Of a stretch of 64,000 nucleotides of DNA, positions 46,988 to 58,410 are shown piece after piece. The position numbers and the translations under genes were made by a program. Below the pieces are notes generated by a model. That model was given only the letters and a program-made list of their open reading frames with translations. It was not told the DNA's origin and did no database searches. How positions within the stretch are numbered: the first letter of the stretch is position 1; every line of letters starts with the position of its first letter. Source of the DNA: Siphonodentalium dalli (taxonomy: Eukaryota > Mollusca > Scaphopoda > Gadilida > Siphonodentaliidae); contig CP136064.1 of the NCBI GenBank assembly GCA_032622095.1, positions 114,750,004 to 114,814,003 on the forward strand. Direction: 5' to 3'.

Positions 46988-47490
46988 AAGGTACACATGT
47001 ACAACTCACCCATTATCTCAGTCACTCCTTGTGTACATAAACACCACACAAATGACAATATAGTCACCCACTTTATACACGTACAGATGACCATACAGCC
47101 ATACTTGGTTATACCCGTACATACCACAAATGACGATACAGCCACGATTCATCATGCATGAACACCATATAATTATACTCCTACACCTGGCACATGACCA
47201 TATAGTCACTCTATGTATACATATTCACCACATTCACGATCATACATTCATTCAGTGTATACATATTCATCGCACTATGGACCATACAGCCACTACATGT
47301 ATACCTATTCGCCATACCATGACCATAGGGTCAATCCAGGTATACATATACACCTCACCAATGGTGAGCTCTTCCAGATAACCACTACCCAAACACACGA
47401 CCACTTATACCTTCCATACTTGCACATACACCTCACACATGACAATTCAGCAACTCACTGTATACCGTACTCATACACGCCGCTCCAATG
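46988..47490 (-). repeat. same minisatellite in inverse orientation
   Basis: Units read TATAGTCACTCTATGTATAC, ATATTCACCACA, the reverse complement of the array at 45170-46860. There are about 11-12 copies, so the two arms differ greatly in length. The array ends near 47490, where ordinary sequence with GGCGGCCATTTTGGCGGCCA (47600) begins. Confidence 0.88.
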
Positions 47491-48884
47491 ATCAGTTAAT
47501 ATACAAGACACAAAATAAAGTCATATTACTCAACCAGTTCCAAAAAACATGAACTGATCTAGAAGATATTTGTGAAAAAACGTCATATGTTCAACTCCGG
47601 CGGCCATTTTGGCGGCCATCTTGGAGGGTGAGTTTTAATATTGCGCCAAAAAAGTGTCATTATGTCTTAGCTTCACGAAAATATATACATTTGTATACAT
47701 TTTACTAGATTTTCCCGCTATAATTTGCATAAAACTGACTTAGGGTCTGATCTGAAAAACGGCGACCAAGATGGACGCCATCTTGTCTGGAGTCTACACG
47801 GCCACTTTTTTTCTTGATAACATTGCTTAAAAGTTGAAGGACATAATAAGGGAAAAAATGAGTGGGTGAAGTTAAGTCCCGGGGGTGCAAGGGTACCCAT
47901 ATTGGCTCCCGGACCATAACTAAGAGAATTCTTACGAGAATCGTCGATAAATATACAAAACAGCAATGTCTTACCGTAGGTACCGTACCTGATTAATATG
48001 ATGTTAATGTTTCAGAATTATTACTGTGATGATAGTATCATGATACAACGCGGCTTTTAACGTTCCGCGAGGAGTATATAAGTTTGAGTAAGTTCAATGC
48101 CAGTTACGTGATTTCATATGACGTTGTACGGTGCGCCGTATCAACAACCCTCCAGTAAAGAAAACACGAAGATTTTGAAACCCTTTTATTGAACCATATG
48201 TTCATCCAATTGGGCGACAGGCAGTCTATTCGTGTTCGGCACCTTCGAATTATGGTAAAAAAGTTGGTTTGACACTTTTCCGCGGAAATGCTTCTAGAAA
48301 TGTCTTTTCTGAGAATTACGACTAGACTAAATGGAGGCGGAAAGCTAATTCAAAAGCACTGAATAGATATACAGTGCTGACAAAGTTAGGTGACGAAAGT
48401 AATAGGTTTCGTACTTCGGAAATATCTTACCATGAACACCCATATTTATTTTGTAACGGGAACTTTGGTTGAATTTGACTTTTCAAAGAGGCCATTACAC
48501 AACTCTTTGACATCTAATCAATGTGTTTGTATATATATGCTTTGAAGAGAGTTGTTATCAGTGAGCACAATGCATAATGGATTTAAAACACGTCGTCAAA
48601 ACGCTTAAGATGTACACTGGTGACGCAATTTTGTGTTGATTGGGCAGTCTGTAAGATAAAATACATAAATGCATTGTCCAATAATTGGATGTACAAGCAA
48701 GCAGTACTTGTTAGCATGTCAGTAACGTAATGTGTCATAAACTGCTTCCCGTCTAATAAAAACAATTTAATTTAATTTATCGATTTAATTTGGCCAAAAT
48801 GTTTTTAATTTGGCCAACAAAAAAAGTTGGCCAAACTTTTGGCCAAAATATATGTTTTGCTCCAGCGCGAACACTGGGATAGAG

Positions 48885-50464
48885 GCAATTTTTGTCATTT
48901 CAGAGACTAAAAAGTACAAGAATATTTAAAACACACTAACACATTTCTGGTGATATTCCATTCATAAACAAAGTTTGTGTAATAAAAAAAAACGCACAAT
49001 GTGTCTTCGATTTTGAACATTTAAAGAAAAAAAACCAGTTTCATTATACATGTAATTGCCCGTTTATATGCATAATTGACTTTTCTTTAATATATTAGTG
49101 TATGCTTTTCTTTCCAGAGTATGTTGTTGGCATTGTAAATTGCGATACCAGAACATGCGCAACATACAGAAGAGACTTGTGTGAACTATCTGCAGATACA
49201 TATAGGTTTAACATGGTGGTGATATTATCACCACCATATGTGTATTCCGGACTCCTCGACCTATGACCTCTGGGGCAAGCTCTCTGGTGCAGTTAGTAGT
49301 CACTTTCGCGGATGATTATATCCATATCTGGAACAAATATCTCACTACTCTATATCCGACGTTCCGCATAACATAGTCCGTTTACTCGTGGTGTTATTTG
49401 ATGAGTTACTCGATCCAATATTTATATTTGGCTCGTGTTCTTTGATCACCAAATATCCGGATACAAGGGTCAACCATCCGATTTTAATGCAATTGATAGC
49501 ACCGATTTACGGTAAATCTGCCTAACATCGTACCAATTGTGTCACCTCGCAACAATTGTGCTATTGGAAATGTCTACAAAAGTCAATTTAGGTCATGCGG
49601 TAATTCCATATAGATATTTTGTGGAATATTTTATATCAGTGTTGTAAGACAACACTTTTATATTGTTTAATTCGACGTTAAATGTAAATGTTTTCGTACC
49701 CACGAACCGACGGAATACAACTAAATACAAATTGGCGCGTCTGTACTTGACCCAGGCACCGACCTAAAAATAACGTGAAACAGTTCGAACCAATCATGTC
49801 GTCGTATCAAAGCCGAGTTTGAAACGGTGGCGAAATCTGACGAGGTTTGCCGAATGCCATGTGTGGTGAGTCCGCAGGTCGAGTCAATAGACAGCCCAGA
49901 GAAGGCAGCGAGACCTGAATACGTATCTCGGAAACACACAGGGTGGTGATGACCAATTTATCTTAGAATTATTCCCATAAAAATGCAACAAAAATCAATT
50001 TAAAACAGGAATTATTGTATTACGCGCAACACAAAACGTACACAATTCTCAGCACACGAAGTCGTGAGATGTAGAGATAGTCACGTCACGTGACTATTCA
50101 ATTTCGCTTTGACTGGAATCCGATTAAATGATGAGGCGACAATATTTCCGTTTCGAATGTCCGTCATAATGAATTTCGCATATTCCGACACGTAAACAAT
50201 CGACGTATGACTTGCACTCGCAGTGTAACGTGTATCAACAATTCTATATGGAACGGAATTCGAATGTTCACCATTGGAATCAGAAGTCGGTGTTCGTTTT
50301 GGCGATATGCAGAGCATATCCAACATTTTCCGTTCCATTTCCACTTAAGCAACAGAATAATTATTCACAATGGCAATATTTATGGTTTAAACAATATTTA
50401 TTTCTACCCTCAAAGAACATATATAATATTTTTTTACAAAGGTTTACGACATGATTTAGAATAG
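48885..50464. other. no gene supported; perfect palindrome at 49213-49237
   Basis: ATGGTGGTGATA, one T, TATCACCACCAT forms 12-base perfect arms around a single base. Minus-strand frames at 49721-49939 (72 codons) and 50081-50344 (87 codons) have unremarkable composition and no recognisable domain; the second could be a fragment of an unrecognised element, but I cannot support it. Confidence 0.4.
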
Positions 50465-51000
50465 ATGAGGGTGAAGAGGATTTAACAACAAGCGATTCAT
50501 CGCTTATGTTGAGTTATCTCATCAGAAAAGAAAAAGGCATGGATTATATGAGAAGATAGGACGACAAGGGGCCAAGTTGAAGAGTACAGGATAACATGAT
50601 AACATGTCAGAGAAACATAGAGCGAGATACAGCGAAAGTGACAGAGAAATGGAGAGAGAGAGAGAGACAGAGAGAGAGTGTGTGTGTGTGTGTGTGTGTG
50701 TGTGAGGGTGAGGGTGTGTGTGTGTGTGATGTAAACATTATTTATTTAGTATCCCAGATTTATACAACAATTTACAAAATGATGTTAATATATATATATG
50801 TAAGTATGATAAGTCTGAGAGAGAAGAGGATTTGACATCAAGCGATAGGCGCTTATATGGAGCCATCTCCTCAGAAAAGAACAGTATTGCGTAATGAAAA
50901 GATAGTATTAGAGATCGAGAGGTAGGAGACAAAGGATAAGAACAGTATTGCGTAATGAAAATATAGTATTAGAGATCGAGAGGTAGGAGACAAAGGATAT
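50465..51000 (+). repeat. microsatellites and short duplications
   Basis: A GAGAGAGAGA then GTGTGTGTGT compound microsatellite lies at about 50652-50728. GAAGAGGATTTAACAACAAG (about 50473) and GAAGAGGATTTGACATCAAG (about 50823) start two related ~70-base segments ending in TCAGAAAAGAA. GAACAGTATTGCGTAATGAA begins two tandem 60-base copies at about 50879 and 50940. Confidence 0.85.
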
Positions 51001-51325
51001 GGAGTGGAAAATAGAGACATGGATGAAGTAAAGGTAGAATTTAGAGGATGAAAAGTGAAACAAGACATTTTGACAAATATAAAATTTGAAATGATCACTG
51101 CTCTGTATATTTCAGTATAATATATAAATTTGAAATTGACGTTTGATTCATTTTACTATTACTATAGATTAGCCAAACGAATTGCCAGTCGAGAGGAGTC
51201 ACTTGATCGTTATGCCTATATAAACACAGCTATTTTGCTCAGGTTACACGATGAAATGGTTCGATTCATTTAATTGGCAGATCGAGAGGATAACTTTGAA
51301 ATGTTAGTTAGCGTTTGATAATAAG

Positions 51326-52030
51326 TTATTTTAATCTATTTGTAGAAAGTATAAATGACTGAGTTGCTTCGAATATGGTACGATTAAGGTTTATCGAGTA
51401 CGAAGTGGATCCTTCCAATAGAATGTCTGTTCTCCAGAGACTGCGATTTAAAACAGAGAAGGTTTCGTTTCTAATGCGCAAGTATTTGGGACAGTACAGT
51501 AAGAAATGATCAGCGGTTTCAACTAGTCCACATGTGCACTTATTCGTCTGGAGTAGGTGATTCTGGTAGAGATCATCGTTAAGATTGCTACATTTAAGAC
51601 GTAGTTGTGTGTGGATTATATGGGCTTTACGGTTTTTAGAGTAGCTATAATGTCGCACCTTCGCCTGCTTCTGGCGTAAATCAGAGTTCAGTTTATACTT
51701 AAACATTTCCAAAGTATCTGAGTTTTTCGTTTCATCGGGGAGTGCATTCCATTCCCGTGTAGTTGCCGGTAAGAACGAGTTAATATATGATGACGTTTCA
51801 GAAAATGGGGGTCTCAAGTCTATTCTTCTGAATTCATATCTGTCTGCTCCTGTGTGCTGACGGTTAACTGTGTTGGAGAGTAGAGGTGGTGCTTGGCGGT
51901 AGAACATTTTGTAAAATTGGTGAAGTTTTGCTTTTCTTCTTCTTTCGAATAATTTTCCCCAAAAGTGTGCTGCAACTGCCGTATGTTCATGAATATTGAT
52001 GAATACTGATGGAAATTCTCTGAATCAAAC
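51326..52030 (-). pseudogene. LINE 3' fragment B (RT thumb and C-terminal domain)
   Basis: Minus strand: after a frame change near 51900, KLFERRRKAKLHQFYKMFYR (to about 51900) leads to APPLLSNTVNRQHTG, YEFRRIDLRPPFSETSSYIN, SFLPATTREWNALP, FKYKLNSDLR. Then comes a C-terminal domain with HTQLRLKCSNLNDDL, CTCGLVETADHFLLYCPKY and LRIRNE. The frame ends at 51326. The CxC...ETxDHFLLxCPxY...R pattern is a Cys/His motif found at the C-terminus of many invertebrate LINEs. Truncated at about 52030; RT catalytic boxes are absent. Confidence 0.9.
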
Positions 52031-52161
52031 AACTATGCTACATGGTTATCAAGGTAATCATTTGTGGATATAATTTAGAATTAGTATAAGAGTTCATACA
52101 TAATAAAATACCACTCCTGGTTATAAAAGATTGTGTTGCTTTAAAAATGTTGCAGTTCGTA
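52031..52161. other. unassigned spacer between LINE fragment B and the TTAA element
   Basis: AT-rich and not recognisable as LINE coding sequence. It separates two similar LINE fragments, so they are probably independent insertions and not one element split by copy C. Confidence 0.35.
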
Positions 52162-52165
52162 TTAA

Positions 52166-52685
52166 AGGCATGGGCGGCGTTCGTTGCAGAAATATTTATA
52201 TTTGTTCAAATCGCCATCAACAGAAGGAACACCAAAATATGTACAGTTCCACTCATATGCCAAACATAATCAGCGCGTACATATGATATTGTCGTCAAGA
52301 CGTACGATTGTGTGCGTATAAACAAGAGACTATTCGTGTTACAGAAGTTGTGCTTCTGTTTACACAACACAGCGCAATTATATTGGTTAATCACACAATA
52401 TTGATATACACGCTCTTTATTATTTCCATATCAGGAAAACAGTAACAAATAACGCTCTTTGTGTTTACCATATCGGGATCTAAACAAAAGCCAGGAAACG
52501 TAAGGTTTTTTGCTTTTGTTTACATAGCAAAGGGGAAAAATTTACAATAACATAATGTTTGTGCCATATTTCTGATTGGAATAAGTACAAAGTCTGTCTA
52601 TATCTTACTATTCGTTCTACTTATGGCGGTTTTTGACGGAGGTGAATATTTTAACAGTATACCACCGTCAACAACGCCCGTATCT
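52166..52685 (-). mobile_element. TTAA-flanked non-autonomous DNA element (copy C)
   Basis: TTAA at 52162-52165 and 52686-52689. On the minus strand it starts AGATACGGGCGTTGTTGACG and ends GAACGCCGCCCATGCCT. It matches copy B along nearly its whole length (blocks CCGTCAAAAACCGCCATAA, ATATAGACAGACTTTGTACT, TCGTACGTCTTGACGACAAT, TTCCTTCTGTTGATGGCGAT). It is inserted at the very end of the LINE fragment at 52690-54200. Confidence 0.88.
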
Positions 52686-52689
52686 TTAA

Positions 52690-54200
52690 GGGGATATAAT
52701 TTGACCTAATCAGAAGTATGTGACTGGACATGAATTTCTTTTCTATTGACATGAAGCATTCATGTCTGATTTGATTGTATCTTTGGTCGACTAATAGGAA
52801 GTGATCTGCACTTTCTGTGTCACAACATGTACACTTGTTGCTGTCTCGTAAGTGATTCTCATGGAGGTCTTTATTAAGGCTGCTGCGTTTGATTCGGAGT
52901 TGTGTATGGATAATTTGGGCTTAAAATTTGAGCAAAAATTTAAGTGAAACGTTCTTCTTACGTTGAGGCGATTTCCTGCATCTAGTAGTGATTTAAATAA
53001 TTCAAAGGATTTTGCTGTTTTTAATTCAGGGCGTAAATCATTCCATAACCAAGTTGCAGACAGCAGAAAAGAATCCATGTATGAAGATCGAGTGATCGGG
53101 ACGAGGGGGGCCTCAGTGTGGTTTTCCTGAAGGGATATCTTTCTGCATCGGGGTTCTCATGGTTCACCATGTTATATAGATACTGAGGAGATGATCTATG
53201 GAACATTTTGTAAAATTGCTGCAATTTGAATTTTTTGCGTCTGTCCTCTAAAGATTCCCAGCCAAGATCAGAGATTATATTATCTGTTCTAATACTTCGC
53301 GTTGATCCTGAGACTATTCTTGCCGCTTCATGTTGAATTTTTTCGAGACGGCCAGTCAGTGTATTACCGCAGTTGTCACACACTGGTACAGCATATTCTA
53401 ATACTGGGCGGACAAAAGCAAAGTATACTTTTTTTCTTTATAACACATGTTTATATTTCCTCACGAGGTCAATTATTTTCCGTGCCTTATCAGTAATCTC
53501 ATCAATGTGCGCAGTCCATGTACCTGGGTTATCAAACGTGACTCCAAGATGTCTATGAGACTTTACTTCTTCAATAGTAGTATTTGCCTTTATAAGAGAG
53601 GGTGATCTGGGGTTTGTTGTTTACGGGAAATAGGAAGGGATTCTGTTTTAGTTCATTGAAGGTAACAAGCAGTGTACCAATACGCCAGTCTAGAGATATC
53701 AATATTAATCATATCTGCTGCTAAATCGGGTTCTTCTGCGGTTAAAACAATAGACGTATCATCAGCAAACAGTCGAATATAGAAAGTAATATTTTCTGAT
53801 ATATCATTGATGTAAATTATAAAGAGGAGAGGTCCGAGTAAATTATCCCTGAGGTACACCAGCTCTTACATTATTCCATTCTAAATTGTCACTGTCTAAA
53901 CCACTCTTTTCTGGCGATTTCATATGTATGACTCAAAAAGTTTCAGCATATTACCAATTATGCCTATGCGTTCCATTTTGCAAAGGAGACCCTTATGCCA
54001 AACCTTATCAAAAGGTTTGCTAACATCAGAAAATACACATTTAATTTCTTTACCTTGTCGAGAGAATCTGCGATATGATCGTAAATATCAGTAAGTTGGA
54101 ATACAGTCGAATCACCTTTAACGAAGCCGGGCTTACATTTTGATAAAGTCCATTCGCTGTTAAAAACTCACAAACCTATTTATAAATACACTTCTCGAAC
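52690..54200 (-). pseudogene. LINE 3' fragment A with RT domain
   Basis: Minus strand: GFVKGDSTVFQLTDIYDHIA (about 54120), DKVWHKGLLCKMERIGIIGN (about 53990), LLGPLLFIIYINDIS and IRLFADDTSIVL (53840-53740; FADD intact). It continues LTGRLEKIQHEAARIVSGST, LGWESLEDRRKKFKLQQFYK and YPFRKTTLRPPSSRSL. After a frameshift near 53060 come WLWNDLRPELKTAKSFELFK and, near 52800, TESADHFLLVDQRYNQIRHE. The arrangement parallels fragment B, so both belong to one CR1/jockey-like family. 5' truncated near 54200, with several frame breaks. Confidence 0.9.
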
Positions 54201-54273
54201 GGATTGTTATTTCGTGCGCACGGATTATAACAAATATTTACATGTCACCTACCGGGCTCCATATAAGGTGTTA

Positions 54274-54325
54274 ATGGGTGTTACAATTTTAACAGCAATA
54301 CCCACCGCGAAGGCCATCTGTACCT
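54274..54325 (-). mobile_element. single end of the TTAA family (copy E)
   Basis: Reading minus from TTAA (54326-54329): AGGTACAGATGGCCTTCGCG, then GTGGGTATTGCTGTTAAAAT. This equals the left terminus of copy A. Only about 50 bases remain. Confidence 0.6.
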
Positions 54326-54329
54326 TTAA

Positions 54330-55207
54330 TAGCAATTAATGAGCACCCGCTTGGGCAAGCATTTACAAGTTGCATATGAAAATCCAGCTGATTAATACAA
54401 AGAAATGTTGGAATTGCGAAAAAGCCTATAATCTAGATAAGAGACGAAATAAACGCGAATAGTATAGAAACCATCAACACAGTTGACAAGATCGAACGAA
54501 TATAGATAAGCAATGAAGTACTAGTCCTAAATTAAAATAAATATGTAAAATAATATAGTAAACAATGTGCATTGTAACACTCACACTTACATATATCGTT
54601 ACATTGCAGGTATGCTGTGAACCAACATCATCACATGATTTTTTTTGCAGACTACTGAGCTCTGAGCCCCTGGCTGCAAAAATTCATGTAATGAATAATG
54701 ATGTTGTTTCATCGTTATGGTCATACTCAAGATGATCTCATATATCGATATAAGTGAAACGATGTTATACATATGAATTATCATGTTAGGGTGTAATTTT
54801 ATGTCCGTTGTGTAAGTTGTAAGTTGTAAAACTCATGTCTCAATCCAGTTGCTGTGTTATGCAATGTAATATTTTTACACCAACCATTGTTAGAAGGGGG
54901 AGGGGGTGCAACGAAAATTTAAAAAATCAAGTCAATACGCACGAAAATGTGAATATTCTCTCGATATAAAAACAAACAAAATGCCGTGACGTACATGTAC
55001 ACCACGGGTAATGTGCGTTTCTTCTGTTTTTCGTTTGCCGTTTTGGCGGGAACGTTTAGTTCGCATATTGTCTAATAGCCGCGCCACATTATAGTGTGGG
55101 AGTTCATCTGTGTGCGTCAGGATGTTGCACGGCGACAGAGAATACAGTCTTAGTCATTCTTTGGCAGTAACTGTTGTTTCGAGCACATTTTCAATATAAT
55201 TATGTCT
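54330..55207. other. no gene seen
   Basis: AT-rich; AGAAGGGGGAGGGGGTG near 54893. The frame at 54599-54784 has no domain. Confidence 0.35.
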
Positions 55208-55770
55208 TAATATTAATAATGTATACTGATGTCGGTTAGCACATGGGTGGTTAGATAGGCAGTATACACACAAATGAGTAGGTATGTCCGAGAATAAGCT
55301 TGACAGTTGACACGCATATATCTAAGTTATCATCAGTGTTCCTAGAATTGAGGGATAAACATATGTTATGTCCGATCAATAACCAAAATATACATATTTC
55401 TTGTTATTAATAATATACTGATATATGTTATGCACGGGTAGTTAGATACGCAGTGTACACACACATTAGTATATGTATGTCCAACAATAAGCTTGACACT
55501 AAGTCTTGGCATATGTCTAAGTTATCATCAGTGTTCCTAGGATTGAGGCACCTAAATATACGTTATGTCGATCAATAACCAAAATATATTAATTTTATTT
55601 CTTGTTATTAATAATATACTAATGCCGGTTATGCATGGGTGGTTAGATAGGCAGTATACACACAAATGTGTAGGTATGTCCGAGAATAAGCTTGACAGTT
55701 GACAAGTTATCATCAGTGTTCCTATGATTGAGGGACTTCACATATGTTATGTCCGATCAATAACCAAACG
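55208..55770 (+). repeat. ~205-bp tandem repeat, three copies
   Basis: Each copy runs TAATATACTGATG..., GGTGGTTAGATAGGCAGTAT, ACACACAAATGAGTAGGTAT, GTCCGAGAATAAGCTTGACA, AAGTTATCATCAGTGTTCCT, then GTCCGATCAATAACCAAA. Starts are at about 55208, 55416 and 55616. The third copy lacks about 20 bases before AAGTTATC and ends near 55770. Confidence 0.9.
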
Positions 55771-55951
55771 GTCTATAACAATTGTACCCCGGCTGCGGTT
55801 TAGTATACCGGCTTCTCCACACATCGCTGGTGTTGAATAGCAACTACATCCCATACAGGGCACTTATCCTTCTGCTGACATCTTTTATGGACAATTTGCT
55901 CGAACGTTGTCTGTTCGTTTAAGTACTATGTAGTTAGTTACCTGTTATTAA

Positions 55952-57531
55952 CCCTTTGAACCCGACTGACGCAAAAGCGGCCAGCCAGAAAACGTTCATA
56001 CACCCGACTGGCCGCAAAAGCGGCCAGCAGCATTCAGTGACATCATAAACCTATGTAGCATGTGTATACATGTTATAACCATTGGTATATCCACTTATAT
56101 CTATGTAAATGATCCCAAGGAACTTCAGCAGTTCCATGGGTGCATGTGTATGAGTTTGTTGCCGACTAGTTGGGGTAGAAAAACACGCGCATGCGCACAT
56201 CGCAGAATTCAACAAACGTACAAAGCGATTCGGATAAAGCTCTACATATATAGTTGCGCGGTTCGCAGGATTGTAGAAAGACACCATTTCGATCACTCTT
56301 TTTGGTTTAAATTAGTATTGAATACATAACCAGTGCTATGTTCTGTCATATGCGAGGAAGGCGCAGTTTCTTATTTGAGTCGATTTGTTTCGCGCATGCG
56401 CATAGGATAAACTGATAAATGTATGGATTTTTGTGAAATGATACAATCACATCAAGGATCTCCATAGTACATACATTTGCGTTATACAGCTGCACGTTTT
56501 GACATTGCACCAAAGTAGTACTGTCGAAATGAATTGCATGGTCACAATACCATCTAGTCCGATCTACTTGCGCGTGCACATTACAAACACGTGGTCAAAT
56601 CGTGCATTATTGAGCAATTATGTAAAGTTTAAGACTCGTGGCACCATTTGAACATGACCATCACCGTGCCTTTTAGGCGATTTCTAAAACGGGACGTAAT
56701 GCCATTGAATGCACAGGGAAGTGGTGTCATTCGATCACTTGGGGTGTATGCTTACTGCTTAGCAACCATTGATACCGTTAAATACAAACTACATATAGGT
56801 TCAATCTTCTGACCTGATGTATCTCCAGTTTCACAATAGGGTATTGACTGCATAGAAAATGCCGTTTCTTAGCGCGGAATTATACGACGCTATAAGCTAT
56901 AATTGCATTATACTTCCAGTTCCGGGTAGTTGCTTAGAAACCGTTACCAGGGAGTGATCGTGTGGCAAAGTATACCGTTCTAAAAAAAATACACAGTGGC
57001 CCATATGGGAACATACCCGTAAAATTTCATACCTGTAGCACCATTTGAACATAACCATCAGCATGTGCATGCCAAGAATGTCTAACTTGGGGCATAATAC
57101 AATTGGATTCACAGGGCTATGGTGTCATTCGATCATTTGGGGTATTTGCTTAGTAACAGTTGCTACCCTTAAATACAAGTTAGGATAAGACTTCTGGCCA
57201 GATATATCTCAAATTTCACAAAGGGTGTTGACTGCATCAAAAACGCCATTTCCTTGGGCTGAATTACGACTGTAAAAGCTATAATTGTATTTTACTTTCA
57301 ATATCGGGTAGATGCCTAGCAACCGTTACCAGGGAGTGACCACGTTGCAATGTAACCAGATCGTAAAACAATCAGTGGTCCATGGGGAACATACATCTAA
57401 AGTTTCAGAAATGTGACACCACTTGAACATAAACAACACCATACATCTAAACACTGGCCAGAATATAAAAAATACCACTGGGAGCCCAGGGTCAGGGTGT
57501 CGATCGTTGTGGGGAGCCAGGGTTCAAAGGG
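55952..57531. mobile_element. piggyBac-like non-autonomous element (1.58 kb)
   Basis: TTAA at 55948-55951 and 57532-57535 flank perfect inverted ends CCCTTTGAACCC/GGGTTCAAAGGG. TTAA targets with CCC-starting ends are the marks of piggyBac transposons. Just inside the left end, GACTGGCCGCAAAAGCGGCC, then AGC, and a second GCGGCCAGC give short inverse words. The right two-thirds holds two diverged ~390-base tandem segments (GCACCATTTGAACATGACCA at about 56641 and GCACCATTTGAACATAACCA at about 57037; GTTACCAGGGAGTGATCG and GTTACCAGGGAGTGACCA). No transposase is encoded. Confidence 0.85.
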
Positions 57532-57599
57532 TTAATATAAGTACGCCGCTCGTTATCTAGCTTTCCACTGATAAATAGAGCTCGAGGTTACCCCGGATT

Positions 57600-57682
57600 G
57601 CCGCGAGTGAAATAGTCGGTATTTGCTTGTACCCACGACTTATATTTATCGTATTCAACCAAAGCCGTATAGGTTTCATTTT
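57600..57682. repeat. remnant of the 19.6-kb foldback family
   Basis: CTTGTACCCACGACTTATAT, then CGTATTCAACCAAAGCCGTA, then TAGGTTTCATTTTTT follow the right arm of the element at 19639-19793 with scattered changes. The left arm is not clearly preserved. Confidence 0.6.
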
Positions 57683-57689
57683 TTAGCTG

Positions 57690-58410
57690 AACTGTTTTGT
57701 AATGTTGAGCTATTGCATGGGTTGGCGTCCGTCGTCCGTCCATCCGTGCGTGTGTCCGTCAGCACGGCTATACAAATGGAAGGTGTTTAAGTGGATTCTG
57801 GTTTACGAGCTCAGGTTCGTCCATATTATAGGGCTTAAAAAGTTTAAGGGTTTAGTAATATGTCCATCCTTTGGGGCTACTGAATTGTCCATCCTTATAT
57901 GTGGCACACACATGCAAAAAGAATGTGCCTATAAAATCGAAGTTAATCGTGAAATTTTAGATATCTAGGAAACTCGCCCAAAGAGCCACAATTAGCAACT
58001 AATTCCCATAGCCAGTCGAAAATTTAATTCGTTAACTTGATGGAATTATGAAGTATTTTGTGTCCATGCTAAAGGGTCATCACTGTGGACAAAGGTTTAG
58101 GAGATGAACAACCCAAGCCCTAAAGGATGGGCACCATTTAGACAAATTGGACACTAGTAGGTCCAAGTTTAAGATATTTTTTTTCATGTTGTTTTTAAAT
58201 GAATTAGTACACTTTGAAGACTGCATTTTTTTGGCATAAACAAAACGGCTTAGGGGCTTTCAAAAGCTCATAAGCCGAAATAGCCCTAACCCAGTTTTGG
58301 ACCAATATCCATAGCTCATAAACCGGTTTCGTTGGCGCGCCCCGACGAACGGACGGACGGACGGACGAGGTCAATCCACTACACTCCTATTCTCTTCAAG
58401 AGTGGAGTTA
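57690..58410. other. sequence bounded by inverse (CCGT)n/(ACGG)n words
   Basis: CGTCCGTCGTCCGTCCATCC near 57727 and CGAACGGACGGACGGACGGA near 58346 are inverse microsatellite-like words about 620 bases apart. GTCCATCCTTTGGGG (57866) and CCTAAAGGATGGGC (58120) are also inverse. It may be a transposon with degraded ends; no target duplication was seen and no coding. Confidence 0.4.

Larger units (their letters stand above)
44088..48876. mobile_element. 4.8-kb hAT-like non-autonomous element
   Basis: The left end CAGTGTTATCGCTGTCAGTG, then GCC, and the right end (reverse complement CAGTGTTCGCGCTGGAG) have the CAGTGTT...CGCTG form of hAT termini. Eight-base flanks GATTAGAG (44080-44087) and GGATAGAG (48877-48884) match at six positions, as expected for an old hAT target duplication. 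Just inside both ends are TTGGCCAAATTGGCCAA-type words. The interior holds an inverted minisatellite and diverged direct/inverse segments containing AAATGGC/GCCATTTT. No transposase frame (no BED finger or dimerisation motif) was found. Confidence 0.75.

Noticed and set aside
45226-47491. Histidine/isoleucine/tyrosine-rich frames in the hAT-like element
   Set aside because: They follow the ~42-bp minisatellite and have no domain.
49721-50344. Minus-strand frames of 72 and 87 codons
   Set aside because: No motif, no splice support and no repeat similarity in the window; length is within chance expectation for this composition.
26532-52394. Similar ~62-codon frames in TTAA copies B (26532-26723) and C (52206-52394, minus), both ending in FLLLMAI
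   Set aside because: Codon by codon, most differences between the copies change the amino acid and copy A does not keep the frame, so there is no sign of protein-level selection.
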